Shown: piece by piece, positions 7,689 through 15,109 of the stretch | Position numbering within the stretch: the first letter of the stretch is position 1 | Layout: every line of letters starts with the position of its first letter | DNA from: a virus | Direction: 5' to 3' (one strand) | IMG/VR virus record: IMGVR_UViG_3300034760_000007 | Span: 1 to 26,050 of that record | DNA: 26,050 nucleotides | Notes under the pieces: generated by a model | The model's database searches: none | Seen by the model: the letters and a program-made list of their open reading frames with translations, nothing else | What the model was told of the DNA's origin: nothing | Position numbers and translations under genes: made by a program

Positions 7689-7950
7689 CGCCACGGACAT
7701 GGGCGTGCCGATGCTCCCCGGCGACCCCTCGGAGCCCCAGGGGCCCGAGGACGCCCTCGGCGTCGGCCCCAAGCGGGGCGACTACACCTCGCGCCTCGGT
7801 GGGTCGGACTACCAGCCCCACCAGGTGGTGCGCGTCCCCGACGCCAAGCCGGGTGAGCCGATCGCCCGAGTCGAGGCCCAGCGTCCCCACGCCGAGGACA
7901 TCGGTGACGACAAGGGCGTCAAGGGCGGCACCCAGGCCGCCACGGCCTGA
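7591..7950 (+). CDS. Small acidic, low-complexity head-region protein
   Basis: This 119-residue protein has no recognised family. I chose ATG 7591 because aaggag lies just upstream; a GTG at 7561 in frame has no such site. The sequence is rich in Asp, Gly, Pro and Thr and is probably largely disordered, with a short ordered-looking part (YQPHQVVRVPDAKPGEPIARVEA). Its place directly after the capsid gene is where many phages encode a decoration or head protein, but nothing in the sequence proves that. Confidence 0.7.
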   Translation: MAPNLPTKSASTASDKANAQLDHSQGGTTTRDDATDMGVPMLPGDPSEPQGPEDALGVGPKRGDYTSRLGGSDYQPHQVVRVPDAKPGEPIARVEAQRPHAEDIGDDKGVKGGTQAATA

Positions 7951-7989
7951 TCCGTCCCATGAGCACAGGAAGGGGGGTGACCCGCTGAG

Positions 7990-10743
7990 ATGACTACCTA
8001 TGCGGGTCGCCCCGTCTTCCCGACCACCTTCCCCGACCAGTGGGGGAACGCCCGGCGCGGTGTCGAAATCGCCGTCTACGAGCTCGGCACCGACATCCTC
8101 GCCACGGCGTACACCGACCGCACGCTGTCACTGGAGATCGACCAGGCCGTCACGCCGCTCACTACCGACGCCTCGGGCAACTTCTGGCCCTTTCTCAACC
8201 TCGGCGAGTACGAGGCACTGCTTGACCTGCCCGGCGCCACCCGCGTCCCCTTCACAGTCCTCCCCGACTGGGATGAGCCCGGTGGCGTCGATGGTGGCGT
8301 TGGAGCGGTTGGTGCCGACTACCTCTCCAGGCTGACGCCGGCCGACGGACGCAACGTCGATGACGTGCTGACGGTCAACGGCTCCAACATCATCACCAGC
8401 GCCAAGGCCAACTGGACCTCCGCAGACGTGGGCAAGCCGATCTCGATCGGCAACGGCGAGACCCTCCTCGCCACTCGGACGACGATCACCCAGTTCGACT
8501 CCGAGAGCCAGGTCCGCACGGCGGTGAACATGACCGCCACCTCCGGCGAGGACGGCGTGGGGGCCTCGTGGGGGACCGACTGCGGCCCCGCTCTCGACGC
8601 TGTCCTCGCTACCTTCGCCAGCGCGAACACCGCCCGGCTCATGGTCGACGGCGTGTTCTTCCTCTCCACCCCGGTAGCACAGAGCTTCACGAACGCCACC
8701 TACACCGTTGAGCTGCTCGGCTTCGGCAACGGCTCGGCCTTCGTCATGGCCGGCGGCCCTTCAGCCACGCTCCTGAGCATCACCGGGGCCATCAACGTCA
8801 TCATCAAGGACGTCAACTTCGTCGGGACGAAGTGGGTGGGCAAGGACGCCAACACCTGCATCAACCTCGCCAGCTCCATCGGCCGGGCCGTGATCGACCA
8901 CTGCAACTTCTTCGGTCTATCCGGTGGGGACGGTCGGGCGGTGCAGTTCTCCACCTGCACCGGCATCCTGCGGAACTGCTCCTTCGGTGGCTGCGGGACC
9001 GGGATGGGGACGACGGTCCACTTCCTGAACTGGATGGGTTGCCGCATCGAAGACGTCATGATGATCGACTTCGCCTACGCCTACGGCAACCAGTACTCGA
9101 CGGCCAACACGACGGGCTCGGTGGGGCAGCCGGGCAACGTCTGGATCCACATCGACGATCCCTACGGCGACCCGAAGATCAACGCATCCTCCCAGGGCCA
9201 GGTGCGGATCTCGAACCTCCTGCTCGATGAGGGGCCGATCCGGGCCATCATCGTCAAATCCCTCAGCGGCGACCGCATCCACGACGTCGAGATGACCAAC
9301 GTCCAGATCAACGGCGGCTTCGCCGACGGTGGCGTGGAGGGGACTCCGGTCGGTACCCCCTTCGCCCGGGGTGTGGTCATCGAGGGGACCGACCGGGTGC
9401 GGATCAACCAACTCGTCGCCGCCTACCGAGGAGTGGACCAGTCCCCGACCATCGTCCCCATGCTGGAGCTCATCGACGCTGGCGTGGTCGAGTGCGTCGG
9501 CGTCGTGGCCGCTGGTGCCGAGCCGGGCCTCGGCGGGGGCATGACGACCATGAGCCTCATCACCGCCGACGCGGACACCGTCAGCTTGAGCCTGCGCGAC
9601 TGCGTCTACTCCTCGCTCGAGGCCGACTGCCCGGTGGTCATCCAGTCCGGGGCCGTCGGTGGAGTGGTCGCAGCCAACAAGCTCTCGGGCACCGTCACCG
9701 ATGCCGACTTCGACGCCTCCCCCCCGGACGGAACGCTCAAGGTGACCGGGAACCGCATCGCCATCCGCAACGCCGGGCAGTGGATCTACCTCTCCGCTCC
9801 GGCCATCGAGCCGAGCGCCCCGGCCGCGCCGGTTGCTGATCCGCAGAACACCTCGGCCGTGCTCACCTGGGTCGAGCCCTACAACGGCAACGCCATCATC
9901 ACCGGCTACGTCATCACCCCCTACATCGGTGCGACGGCCCAAGCGACGACCACGGTCGGGAATGTGCAGACCGGCACCGTCACCGGGCTGGTGAATGGCA
10001 CGACGTACACCTTCAAGGTGGCGGCCATCAACGAGATCGGCACCGGAGCGCAGTCGCCCTCGTCCAACGCTGTCATCCCCGTCGTCCGTCCCTCCGACGT
10101 CAGCGGACTGGCGATCTGGCTCCGGGCCGACACGCTCGGCCTCACCGACGGGGACCCGGTGTTGAGCTGGACCGACTCCTCCGGCCTAGGCCGTCACGCA
10201 GTCCCCTACATCATCCCCGCGCCGCCCACCTTCCAGACCAACGAGCTGAACGGCAAGCCCATCGTCCGCTTCGACGGTGTGGACGATGTGCTGCGGACAG
10301 CGACCTTCCCCCTCCCCCAACCGATCACCACCTTCGTGGTGGCGAAGTGGGCGACGGCCACCGACTACAAGGCCATCCTCGACGGCTACACAGCCTCCAC
10401 TGGAATCGTTGACCTCGAGGGCGCGTCCATCCGTCTCTACGCCGGAGCGGTTGCCACCTTCGGGGTTGCATCGACAGCGTGGCGGCTGCTGGCGGTCACC
10501 TGGGACAGTGCATCAAGCGTCGGCCGTGCCGAGGGCGGGGCCGGGACCCTGCTCGACCCCGGTACGGCAGCGCAGAACGGGCTCACCATCGGCTCCGGCG
10601 GCCTCGGCAGCGCTGGGAACGCCGCATGCGACATCGCTGAGATCGCAGTGTTCTCCCGTGTCCTGACCACTTCCGAGCTGAACCAGATCGGTGGGTCCTA
10701 CCTCGCCGCCAAGTACGGCCTGACGTGGACAGAGGTTCCTTAA
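7990..10743 (+). CDS. Large fibre-like protein: beta-helix, FN3 and LamG-like domains
   Basis: This 917-residue protein looks like a virion surface adhesin. Residues ~1-100 form a β-rich N-terminal domain (FPDQWGNARRGVEIAVYELG) that may be the attachment part. Residues ~110-600 have the repetitive Asn/Gly/Val pattern of a right-handed β-helix (INVIIKDVNFVG, RAVIDHCNFFGLSG, TGILRNCSFGGCG). Residues ~605-698 are a fibronectin type III domain (AVLTWVEPYNGNAIITGYVI, NGTTYTFKVAAIN). Residues ~700-917 resemble a LamG/concanavalin-like lectin domain (PIVRFDGVDDVLR, WRLLAVTWDSAS, IAEIAVFSRVL). Start ATG 7990 follows aggggggtga. It lies in the head module, before the connector genes, instead of with the tail fibres. 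A head-attached fibre is one reading; a displaced tail fibre is the other. Confidence 0.85.
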   Translation: MTTYAGRPVFPTTFPDQWGNARRGVEIAVYELGTDILATAYTDRTLSLEIDQAVTPLTTDASGNFWPFLNLGEYEALLDLPGATRVPFTVLPDWDEPGGVDGGVGAVGADYLSRLTPADGRNVDDVLTVNGSNIITSAKANWTSADVGKPISIGNGETLLATRTTITQFDSESQVRTAVNMTATSGEDGVGASWGTDCGPALDAVLATFASANTARLMVDGVFFLSTPVAQSFTNATYTVELLGFGNGSAFVMAGGPSATLLSITGAINVIIKDVNFVGTKWVGKDANTCINLASSIGRAVIDHCNFFGLSGGDGRAVQFSTCTGILRNCSFGGCGTGMGTTVHFLNWMGCRIEDVMMIDFAYAYGNQYSTANTTGSVGQPGNVWIHIDDPYGDPKINASSQGQVRISNLLLDEGPIRAIIVKSLSGDRIHDVEMTNVQINGGFADGGVEGTPVGTPFARGVVIEGTDRVRINQLVAAYRGVDQSPTIVPMLELIDAGVVECVGVVAAGAEPGLGGGMTTMSLITADADTVSLSLRDCVYSSLEADCPVVIQSGAVGGVVAANKLSGTVTDADFDASPPDGTLKVTGNRIAIRNAGQWIYLSAPAIEPSAPAAPVADPQNTSAVLTWVEPYNGNAIITGYVITPYIGATAQATTTVGNVQTGTVTGLVNGTTYTFKVAAINEIGTGAQSPSSNAVIPVVRPSDVSGLAIWLRADTLGLTDGDPVLSWTDSSGLGRHAVPYIIPAPPTFQTNELNGKPIVRFDGVDDVLRTATFPLPQPITTFVVAKWATATDYKAILDGYTASTGIVDLEGASIRLYAGAVATFGVASTAWRLLAVTWDSASSVGRAEGGAGTLLDPGTAAQNGLTIGSGGLGSAGNAACDIAEIAVFSRVLTTSELNQIGGSYLAAKYGLTWTEVP

Positions 10744-10746
10744 CGC

Positions 10747-11640
10747 ATGACTGCTCGCTGGACTGGATTGGAAGACCTGGGTGGCGAACTCGGGGACGTG
10801 ACCGCAGCCGAGTTGGTGGCGGCCATCGTCGCCCACGCTGGACTGCCGCATGCTGGCGACCACCCTGACGTCGACCATGACACCCTGGCCACGATCGTTG
10901 ACCTCCTCGCTCACCTGGCCGACACGTCGGTGCACGGCATCGCCGACACCACCGTCCTGGCGACCGACGCAGAGCTGGCCGCGGCCATTGCCGTTCACTC
11001 GGGCACGCCTCACGCCGGCGATCACCCCGACGTCGATCACGACACCTTGGCCACGATCGTCAACCTGGACGCAGCCAAGGCCGCGCTGGGCGATCCGCTT
11101 CCTGCGGGGTCGTTTCTAGTGCCAGTGGGCACACTGGGCACCGTCCCCCTGACGAACGGCAGCATGCTCATGGTTCCCCACCCACGATTGCGCGCCGGGC
11201 ATGTGGTGTCCAAGATCGGGGCGCCCCTCACCATTGCGGGCACGGTGGGGTCGACGTCGCTGCGCTACGGGCTGTGGACCTACGACGCCGCCTCACCGTC
11301 GTCCTTCGTTCTCCTGACCGACTGTGGGGTTCTGGCCGACCCGACCGTCGCCGACACCGAGGCCGCTGCGATGCTCACCCTGGCCAGCCCGTTCACAATC
11401 CCGACGGGTACCAAGACCGGACAGGTGCTCGCCTCCGTGGTCCTCCAGGGCACACCCGCCACATCCCCGACCATCCGGGGGCTGACGGGGGTCGGATCGC
11501 CGAACGTCCTCGCCGGTTACCCCGGAGGGAGCATGAGGCCGGGTGTGAGCCGCACGGGCATCACGGGCGCCCTGCCGGCGACCACGAGCGGGGCGGGCAT
11601 CACCACCACCGCGCCCTGGATCATCGTGAAGACCGGCTGA
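10747..11640 (+). CDS. Fibre-like protein with repeated N-terminal motif
   Basis: This 297-residue protein starts three bases after the preceding fibre gene. Residues ~25-107 contain two copies of a 29-residue unit sharing PHAGDHPDVDHDTLATIV, separated by LAHLADTSVHGIADT, a motif style seen in tail-fibre and minor tail proteins of actinophages. Residues ~115-297 are β-rich (GSFLVPVGTLGTVPL, SLRYGLWTYDAASPSSFVL, APWIIVKTG) and resemble the globular receptor-binding ends of such fibres. The pairing with the 917-residue protein suggests they act together on the virion surface. Position among head genes is unusual. Function is inferred from pattern. Confidence 0.8.
   Translation: MTARWTGLEDLGGELGDVTAAELVAAIVAHAGLPHAGDHPDVDHDTLATIVDLLAHLADTSVHGIADTTVLATDAELAAAIAVHSGTPHAGDHPDVDHDTLATIVNLDAAKAALGDPLPAGSFLVPVGTLGTVPLTNGSMLMVPHPRLRAGHVVSKIGAPLTIAGTVGSTSLRYGLWTYDAASPSSFVLLTDCGVLADPTVADTEAAAMLTLASPFTIPTGTKTGQVLASVVLQGTPATSPTIRGLTGVGSPNVLAGYPGGSMRPGVSRTGITGALPATTSGAGITTTAPWIIVKTG
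10819..10905 (+). repeat. Coding repeat, copy 1 (29 codons)
   Basis: First copy of a direct repeat inside the 297-residue fibre-like gene (residues 25-53). It shares 24 of 29 residues with copy 2 at 10981-11067. The two copies start 162 bp (54 codons) apart, in frame, so repeat number could change without disrupting the protein. Confidence 0.9.
10981..11067 (+). repeat. Coding repeat, copy 2 (29 codons)
   Basis: Second copy of the repeat (residues 79-107). The amino-acid sequence is more conserved than the DNA: many differences from copy 1 are synonymous (for example cat/cac, ctg/ttg, gac/gat), which points to selection on the protein instead of a very recent duplication. Confidence 0.9.
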
Positions 11641-11692
11641 CGTGATCCTCTGCCTATCGCCGACGACGCAGACAGATCAGGAGGTGCGCTAG

Positions 11693-12328
11693 ATGCCCGT
11701 CGTCCTTGCAGTCGGTTCAGAACCCCTCGCCTCGGTCGCTGACCTCGAAGCGATCATGGAGCGGTCGTTCACCACTGCGGAGGAAGCGACGGCCGTCATG
11801 CAGCTTCGACTCGCCTCCGCAGCCATCCGCAACTACACCCGCCAGACCATCTCACTCGTGTCAGACGACACGGTGGTCCTGCGAGGCACGAGCGCCCGGG
11901 CGTTCGTCCTTCCCGAGCGCCCCGTCGTCGGCGTGTCCATGGTCCGCATAGGCACCGTGGCCGTATCGACCGCCTCCTACCAACTCGTCAGGGACGAACT
12001 GTGGTGGGGAGCCAGCGCCCTGAACGTCGGCAACCTCGTCGAAGGCGTCGGCGGATGGGGCAACGCAGCATCGCCGGTCGAAGTCACCTACACCCACGGC
12101 TATGGCGTCATCCCCGACGACATCCAGGGCGTGTGCCTCGACATTGCCCTTCGGTCCATGCAGAACCCAGACGGGGCGACGCAGGTGCAGGTCAGCATGG
12201 GCCCGGCCAGCGTCACCCAGCAGTTCGCCGAGTCGGTGCCCCGCCTGCGGACGAAGCTCACCGAGGGCGAGAAGGAAACCCTCAACCTCTACCGCCGGCG
12301 GGTGTCGTGCAGCTCTCTGTCGACCTGA
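11693..12328 (+). CDS. Head-tail connector adaptor protein
   Basis: This 211-residue protein has the size, position and pattern of the gp6/gp15-type adaptor that forms a ring below the portal. The N-terminus (LASVADLEAIMERSFTTAEE, LRLASAAIRNYTRQ) is the helical hairpin typical of the family; a β-region follows (LPERPVVGVSMVRIG, VEVTYTHGYGVIPDDI), and YTHGYGVIPDDIQGVCLDIA is a well-known family segment. The C-terminal helix (KLTEGEKETLNLYRRR) is also usual. Start ATG 11693 has a strong aggaggt site. It opens the connector gene set. Confidence 0.88.
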   Translation: MPVVLAVGSEPLASVADLEAIMERSFTTAEEATAVMQLRLASAAIRNYTRQTISLVSDDTVVLRGTSARAFVLPERPVVGVSMVRIGTVAVSTASYQLVRDELWWGASALNVGNLVEGVGGWGNAASPVEVTYTHGYGVIPDDIQGVCLDIALRSMQNPDGATQVQVSMGPASVTQQFAESVPRLRTKLTEGEKETLNLYRRRVSCSSLST

Positions 12329-12549
12329 CCGTCACCCCCGAAGACAGCGGGGCGTTCACCTGCAGGGGCAGCATCGTCGCTCAGGACTCGACCAGTACCA
12401 CCAACCCAGCGGCTGCGACGGCCGAATGGCTCGGCAACATCGACGTCGCCCAGCTCGAAGCCGCAGCCCTCGAGGCCCAGTCTCATTCCGACGGCTCCTA
12501 CACCGCCGTCGTGCTCGAGCTGCTCAGGAGGTGGGCCGGTGGTCGTTAG
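12307..12549 (+). CDS. Small hypothetical connector-region protein
   Basis: An 80-residue frame lies between adaptor and stopper. GTG 12307 starts it 22 bp before the adaptor stop; no strong ribosome site is visible, so coupled translation is likely. The N-terminus is β-like (VQLSVDLTVTPEDSGAFTC) and the C-terminus helical (DVAQLEAAALEAQSHS, VVLELLRRWAGG). Without it, a 210-bp gap would remain in a tightly packed operon. The stop overlaps the next start region. No family recognised. Confidence 0.65.
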   Translation: MQLSVDLTVTPEDSGAFTCRGSIVAQDSTSTTNPAAATAEWLGNIDVAQLEAAALEAQSHSDGSYTAVVLELLRRWAGGR

Positions 12550-12973
12550 CCTCGCCGGCCCCCGCCGGATCATCGAAGCGATGATGACCGACGCCTGCAC
12601 CATCACCACGACCACCGCCACCCCGGTCGACGACGCCATCGACCCCGACACCCTCAAGCCGGTACCGGTCCCCGGTGAGACCCCGACCACCTTCTACTCC
12701 GGCCCATGCTTCTGGACCTCCCTGTACGGCGGCGAAGACCTGAAGTCCCCCGGCGCCGCTCCTGTCGAGCTCGGCGACGGCTGGCTGTTCCTGCCCTCAA
12801 CCGCCGGCGTTCCCACCCCCGGCGCCAAGGTGACGATGACCGCGTCGTTGAACGATTCCGCCCTCGTCGGCCAGGTCTTCACCGTGATCTCCGACGACCA
12901 GTCAACGCTCAACCTGGCCCGGGCTATCCGGTGTCGGGCGTTCACCCCCGGGAGGCCGATTCACGGTGATTGA
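12539..12973 (+). CDS. Head-tail stopper, DUF6093-like
   Basis: This 144-residue protein resembles DUF6093-type proteins of actinophages. An N-terminal helix (RRIIEAMMTDACTI) is followed by a β-barrel with FYSGPCFWTSL, the VPTPGAKVTMTASLNDSALVGQVFTVI core and a short last strand. This fold matches stopper proteins that close the connector after packaging. GTG 12539 has aggagg upstream. It overlaps both neighbours slightly. Gene order (adaptor, stopper, gp10-like, terminator) supports the call more than any single motif. Confidence 0.8.
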   Translation: MVVSLAGPRRIIEAMMTDACTITTTTATPVDDAIDPDTLKPVPVPGETPTTFYSGPCFWTSLYGGEDLKSPGAAPVELGDGWLFLPSTAGVPTPGAKVTMTASLNDSALVGQVFTVISDDQSTLNLARAIRCRAFTPGRPIHGD

Positions 12974-13334
12974 CGCCTCCTCCGCCCTTGCCCTCGCCTC
13001 CCAGTTCGAAGCCGTGGCCGGCGCCCTGCCCGTCAAGGCTCAGACCACGGTGATTCACTATGGCGCCCGCCTTCATTCCGCCGTCGTCTCCCGGGCCCCC
13101 GGCACCAGCTACCCCGGCACCATCCGCATCGAGCCGGTGACCCGTGGCTCCTTCGCGGGCGTCGGCGTTGGCACAGACCGCCGGGACGGTTTCCGCCGAG
13201 AGATGGGGTTTCACGGCCGAGACAGCCGGGGCCGCACGTACAGCCAGTCCGGGCAGGCGCACTTCTCTACCGGCTTCGACGCAGTGGCCGGCGACTTCGA
13301 ACAGGCGATGATCCGTCTCGCGCTCCAGGACTGA
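12966..13334 (+). CDS. HK97 gp10-like tail completion protein
   Basis: This 122-residue protein is of the HK97 gp10 type, which helps join tail to head. Recognisable parts are a first helix (ALALASQFEAVAGAL), then HYGARLHSAVVSRAPG, a short β-region with Gly-rich turns (GVGVGTDRRDGFRREMGF), and the C-terminal helix (DAVAGDFEQAMIRLAL). The G-F-x-x-E-x-G-F-x-G region is the family signature where a Tyr-Phe-rich loop is usual. GTG 12966 overlaps the stopper end by 8 bp, and the stop overlaps the next ATG (TGATG). Confidence 0.82.
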   Translation: MIDASSALALASQFEAVAGALPVKAQTTVIHYGARLHSAVVSRAPGTSYPGTIRIEPVTRGSFAGVGVGTDRRDGFRREMGFHGRDSRGRTYSQSGQAHFSTGFDAVAGDFEQAMIRLALQD

Positions 13335-13780
13335 TGGTAGCCCACCGCAGGGCGGTCACCGACGCTCTGCTCGTCATGCTCCGGGCCACGACCACCCCCG
13401 ACGCCCGCCCCCTCCGTATCGGAGACCACCGGGCACCCGAGCCCGCCGAGGACGAAGAAACACCTGAAACCCCCTTCGCCGTCCTCCGCTCCATCGGGGG
13501 GCCGGAACTGACCGGCTCCGCTTGGGCCAACCCCCACACCGACGCCCGCAACGACTACCGCCTGACCAGCGTGGGCGACAACCGCCGCTCGGCCGAAGCC
13601 CTTGCCGACGCCATCCGTGACGCCATCCTCGGCGTCGGGGCCAACGGCTACACGAAGGCCATCACCCCGACGGGTGCCCACGTCATCGACCGGGAGATGC
13701 TCACCGCCGGCCCCGCCACCCAAGAGGGCGTCTGGTGGAACGTGGCGGACGACTACTCGCTACGCGCTACCTCCGCCTGA
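13334..13780 (+). CDS. Tail terminator protein
   Basis: This 148-residue protein sits just after the gp10-like gene, the normal site for the tail terminator that caps the tube at its head-proximal end. It has an N-terminal helix (RRAVTDALLVMLRATT), a β-strand with PFAVLRSIGGPEL, a central region of the 'DARNDYRLTSVGDNRRSAEALADAIRDAIL' type (here split by a short loop), and a final strand (GVWWNVADDYSLRA). This α/β plan is shared with λ gpU-like terminators. ATG 13334 shares a base with the preceding stop. Confidence 0.82.
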   Translation: MVAHRRAVTDALLVMLRATTTPDARPLRIGDHRAPEPAEDEETPETPFAVLRSIGGPELTGSAWANPHTDARNDYRLTSVGDNRRSAEALADAIRDAILGVGANGYTKAITPTGAHVIDREMLTAGPATQEGVWWNVADDYSLRATSA

Positions 13781-13784
13781 TCCT

Positions 13785-13831
13785 CCGGCGCCCCATTTCA
13801 GCCTCTGCTTCGGCAGTGCTGGGGGTGCCGG
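13785..13831 (+). promoter_or_regulatory. Long hairpin with UUCG tetraloop upstream of tail genes
   Basis: In the 86-bp gap after the terminator gene, ccggcgcccc (13785-13794) pairs along all ten bases with ggggtgccgg (13822-13831), with one G-U pair. Inside, AGC (13800-13802) pairs with GCT (13818-13820), and CTGC (13805-13808) pairs with GCAG (13813-13816) around TTCG, giving the very stable C(UUCG)G cap. No T-run follows, so an intrinsic terminator is unlikely. It may protect or process the mRNA of the highly expressed tail protein downstream. Confidence 0.65.
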
Positions 13832-13866
13832 GCAACCTGCACCACCCACCCAACAAGGAGAGAGAC

Positions 13867-14061
13867 ATGCCCAACGAAGAGTGGGTGGAGATGACCCACC
13901 CCGAACTCGGCGAGGAAAGCACCTCCCCCGATGGAGGTCCCGCACTCGTCACCCAGCAAGCGTACGACGAGGTCTGGGCCGACAAGGGCTGGAAGCTCGT
14001 CGAGAAGCCGAAGCCCAAGGCGGCATCCAAGTCTGCCAGCGATTCCACCGGAGGGAAGTAG
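13867..14061 (+). CDS. Small conserved-type tail-region protein
   Basis: A 64-residue protein starting at ATG 13867 with aaggagaga upstream. The pattern WVEMTHPELGEE, ALVTQQAYDEVWADKGW, KLVEKP resembles small proteins often encoded just before the major tail protein in actinophages, in which a 'P-L-V-T-x-x-A-Y-x-x-V-W-x-x-K-G-W' segment is frequent. Its C-terminus is Lys/Ser-rich and likely disordered. Role unknown; the ATG of the tail protein follows after three bases, so the two are probably co-translated. Confidence 0.75.
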   Translation: MPNEEWVEMTHPELGEESTSPDGGPALVTQQAYDEVWADKGWKLVEKPKPKAASKSASDSTGGK

Positions 14062-14064
14062 CCC

Positions 14065-14556
14065 ATGCCCACCCCCGCATCCAACATTCGCTACTTCCGG
14101 CGTGGCATCTCGAAGGCGTACTTCGTGCCCACCATCGCCGCCCAGGCGGCACCCACCGCCGCCGAGGTCACCGCCGGCCAGAACCTCACGACGGACCTGG
14201 CCGACCTGACCGGGTTCACCTTCACCAACGAGCCCATCGCCGTCCCCGACTGGTCAGACAACTTCGACTCCAAGATCCCCGGGGTCGACACCACCAGCGA
14301 CGGCACGCTGACCTTCTACGAGCGGGCGCTCACCAACCCGCTGCGGACCACCCTCGGCAAGGGCGTCTCAGGCTACGTGGTCATCTTCTACGCCGGCACC
14401 GCCGGGGCCACGCCTGCGGCTCTCGACAAGTGCGAGGTCTGGCCGACCACCTTCACCGGTGCCGCCCGTGACTACTCCTCGGGCGCAGAGGGTGCCAAGT
14501 GGCACACCTCCGCGGTTCCCACCGCCCGTCCGTCCGTCGACGCTGTGATGGCGTAG
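14065..14556 (+). CDS. Major tail tube protein
   Basis: This 163-residue protein forms the tail tube. Gene order (terminator, small protein, tail protein, chaperones, tape measure) is the main evidence, backed by the β-rich sequence: RRGISKAYFVPTIA, AEVTAGQNLTTDLADLTGF, IPGVDTTSDGTLTFYERA, VSGYVVIFYAG, DKCEVWPTTFTG. These segments match the tube proteins of actinophages that start with 'R-x-x-x-x-G-x-S/T-K-x-x-F'. Its ATG lies three bases after the preceding gene. It is clearly paralogous to the protein at 19410-19874 (see that entry). Confidence 0.9.
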   Translation: MPTPASNIRYFRRGISKAYFVPTIAAQAAPTAAEVTAGQNLTTDLADLTGFTFTNEPIAVPDWSDNFDSKIPGVDTTSDGTLTFYERALTNPLRTTLGKGVSGYVVIFYAGTAGATPAALDKCEVWPTTFTGAARDYSSGAEGAKWHTSAVPTARPSVDAVMA

Positions 14557-14563
14557 GGCGCCG

Positions 14564-15109
14564 ATGGCCTTCGACTTCGAGGAGCTCCAGCGCAGGAAGC
14601 GCCCGGCCACGGCCGAGTGTCGGATTGCGCTGGACTCCGAGGTCATCGACACCCACGCCCGCGCCCTGGCCGCCTACGACGCGGCCAAGGCCGTCGCCGA
14701 CGAGCACCCCGGTCCGGCGTCCAAGGCGGCTCTCGCCGACGCCGAGGACGCGCTCGAGACGGCCGAGGCGGCAGCAGCTGAGGCCACGGTCACCTTCAAG
14801 TTCAAGGGGCTCAGCGAGGAGGACTGGGACGCCCTCGTGGGCGAGCACCCCGCTACCTCCGACCAGGTACGTAAGGCTCGCAGGGACGCCACCAGCGTCC
14901 CCACATGGAACGAGGACACGTTCCCCTGCGCCTTGGTCGCCGCCTGCTGCGTTGAGCCGGAGATGACCGTCGAGCAGGTCGAGCAGATGTGGAAGTCGCC
15001 GGACTGGAACGCTGCAGAGCTGCAGGGCCTCTTCTCCGCCGCCTACTCCGCCAGCCGGACGAGGCGGGTGCCCGAGCTGGGAAAAGGATTTGGCAGGACC
15101 CCGAGTTAA
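14564..15109 (+). CDS. Tail assembly chaperone (G-type)
   Basis: This 181-residue protein matches the short product of the chaperone pair that coats the tape measure during tail assembly. It has a basic N-terminus (FEELQRRKRPATAECRIAL), an Ala/Glu-rich helical middle (ALADAEDALETAEAAAAEA), and a conserved-type C-terminal half (FKFKGLSEEDWDALVGEHPA, WNEDTFPCALVAACCVEPEM, WNAAELQGLFSAAYSAS). It ends seven codons after the slippery heptamer at 15079-15085. A fraction of ribosomes should continue into the -1 frame to give a ~324-residue fusion. Confidence 0.92.
   Translation: MAFDFEELQRRKRPATAECRIALDSEVIDTHARALAAYDAAKAVADEHPGPASKAALADAEDALETAEAAAAEATVTFKFKGLSEEDWDALVGEHPATSDQVRKARRDATSVPTWNEDTFPCALVAACCVEPEMTVEQVEQMWKSPDWNAAELQGLFSAAYSASRTRRVPELGKGFGRTPS
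15079..15085 (+). promoter_or_regulatory. Programmed -1 ribosomal frameshift site (GGGAAAA)
   Basis: The heptamer reads G GGA AAA in the chaperone frame, the exact X XXY YYZ register for -1 slippage, so both tRNAs can re-pair as GGG and AAA. The zero-frame stop follows at 15107-15109, and the -1 frame is open to 15537. λ gpG/gpGT and many siphophages use the same device, and often the same kind of heptamer. Confidence 0.92.

Noticed and set aside
10819-11067. Treating the paired repeats as a CRISPR-like or mobile-element signal
   Set aside because: Only two in-frame copies are present, within one coding gene, with synonymous changes that indicate protein selection.
13785-13831. Reading the UUCG hairpin as an intrinsic terminator
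   Set aside because: No T-run follows the stem, and the tail genes downstream need the same transcript as far as I can see.
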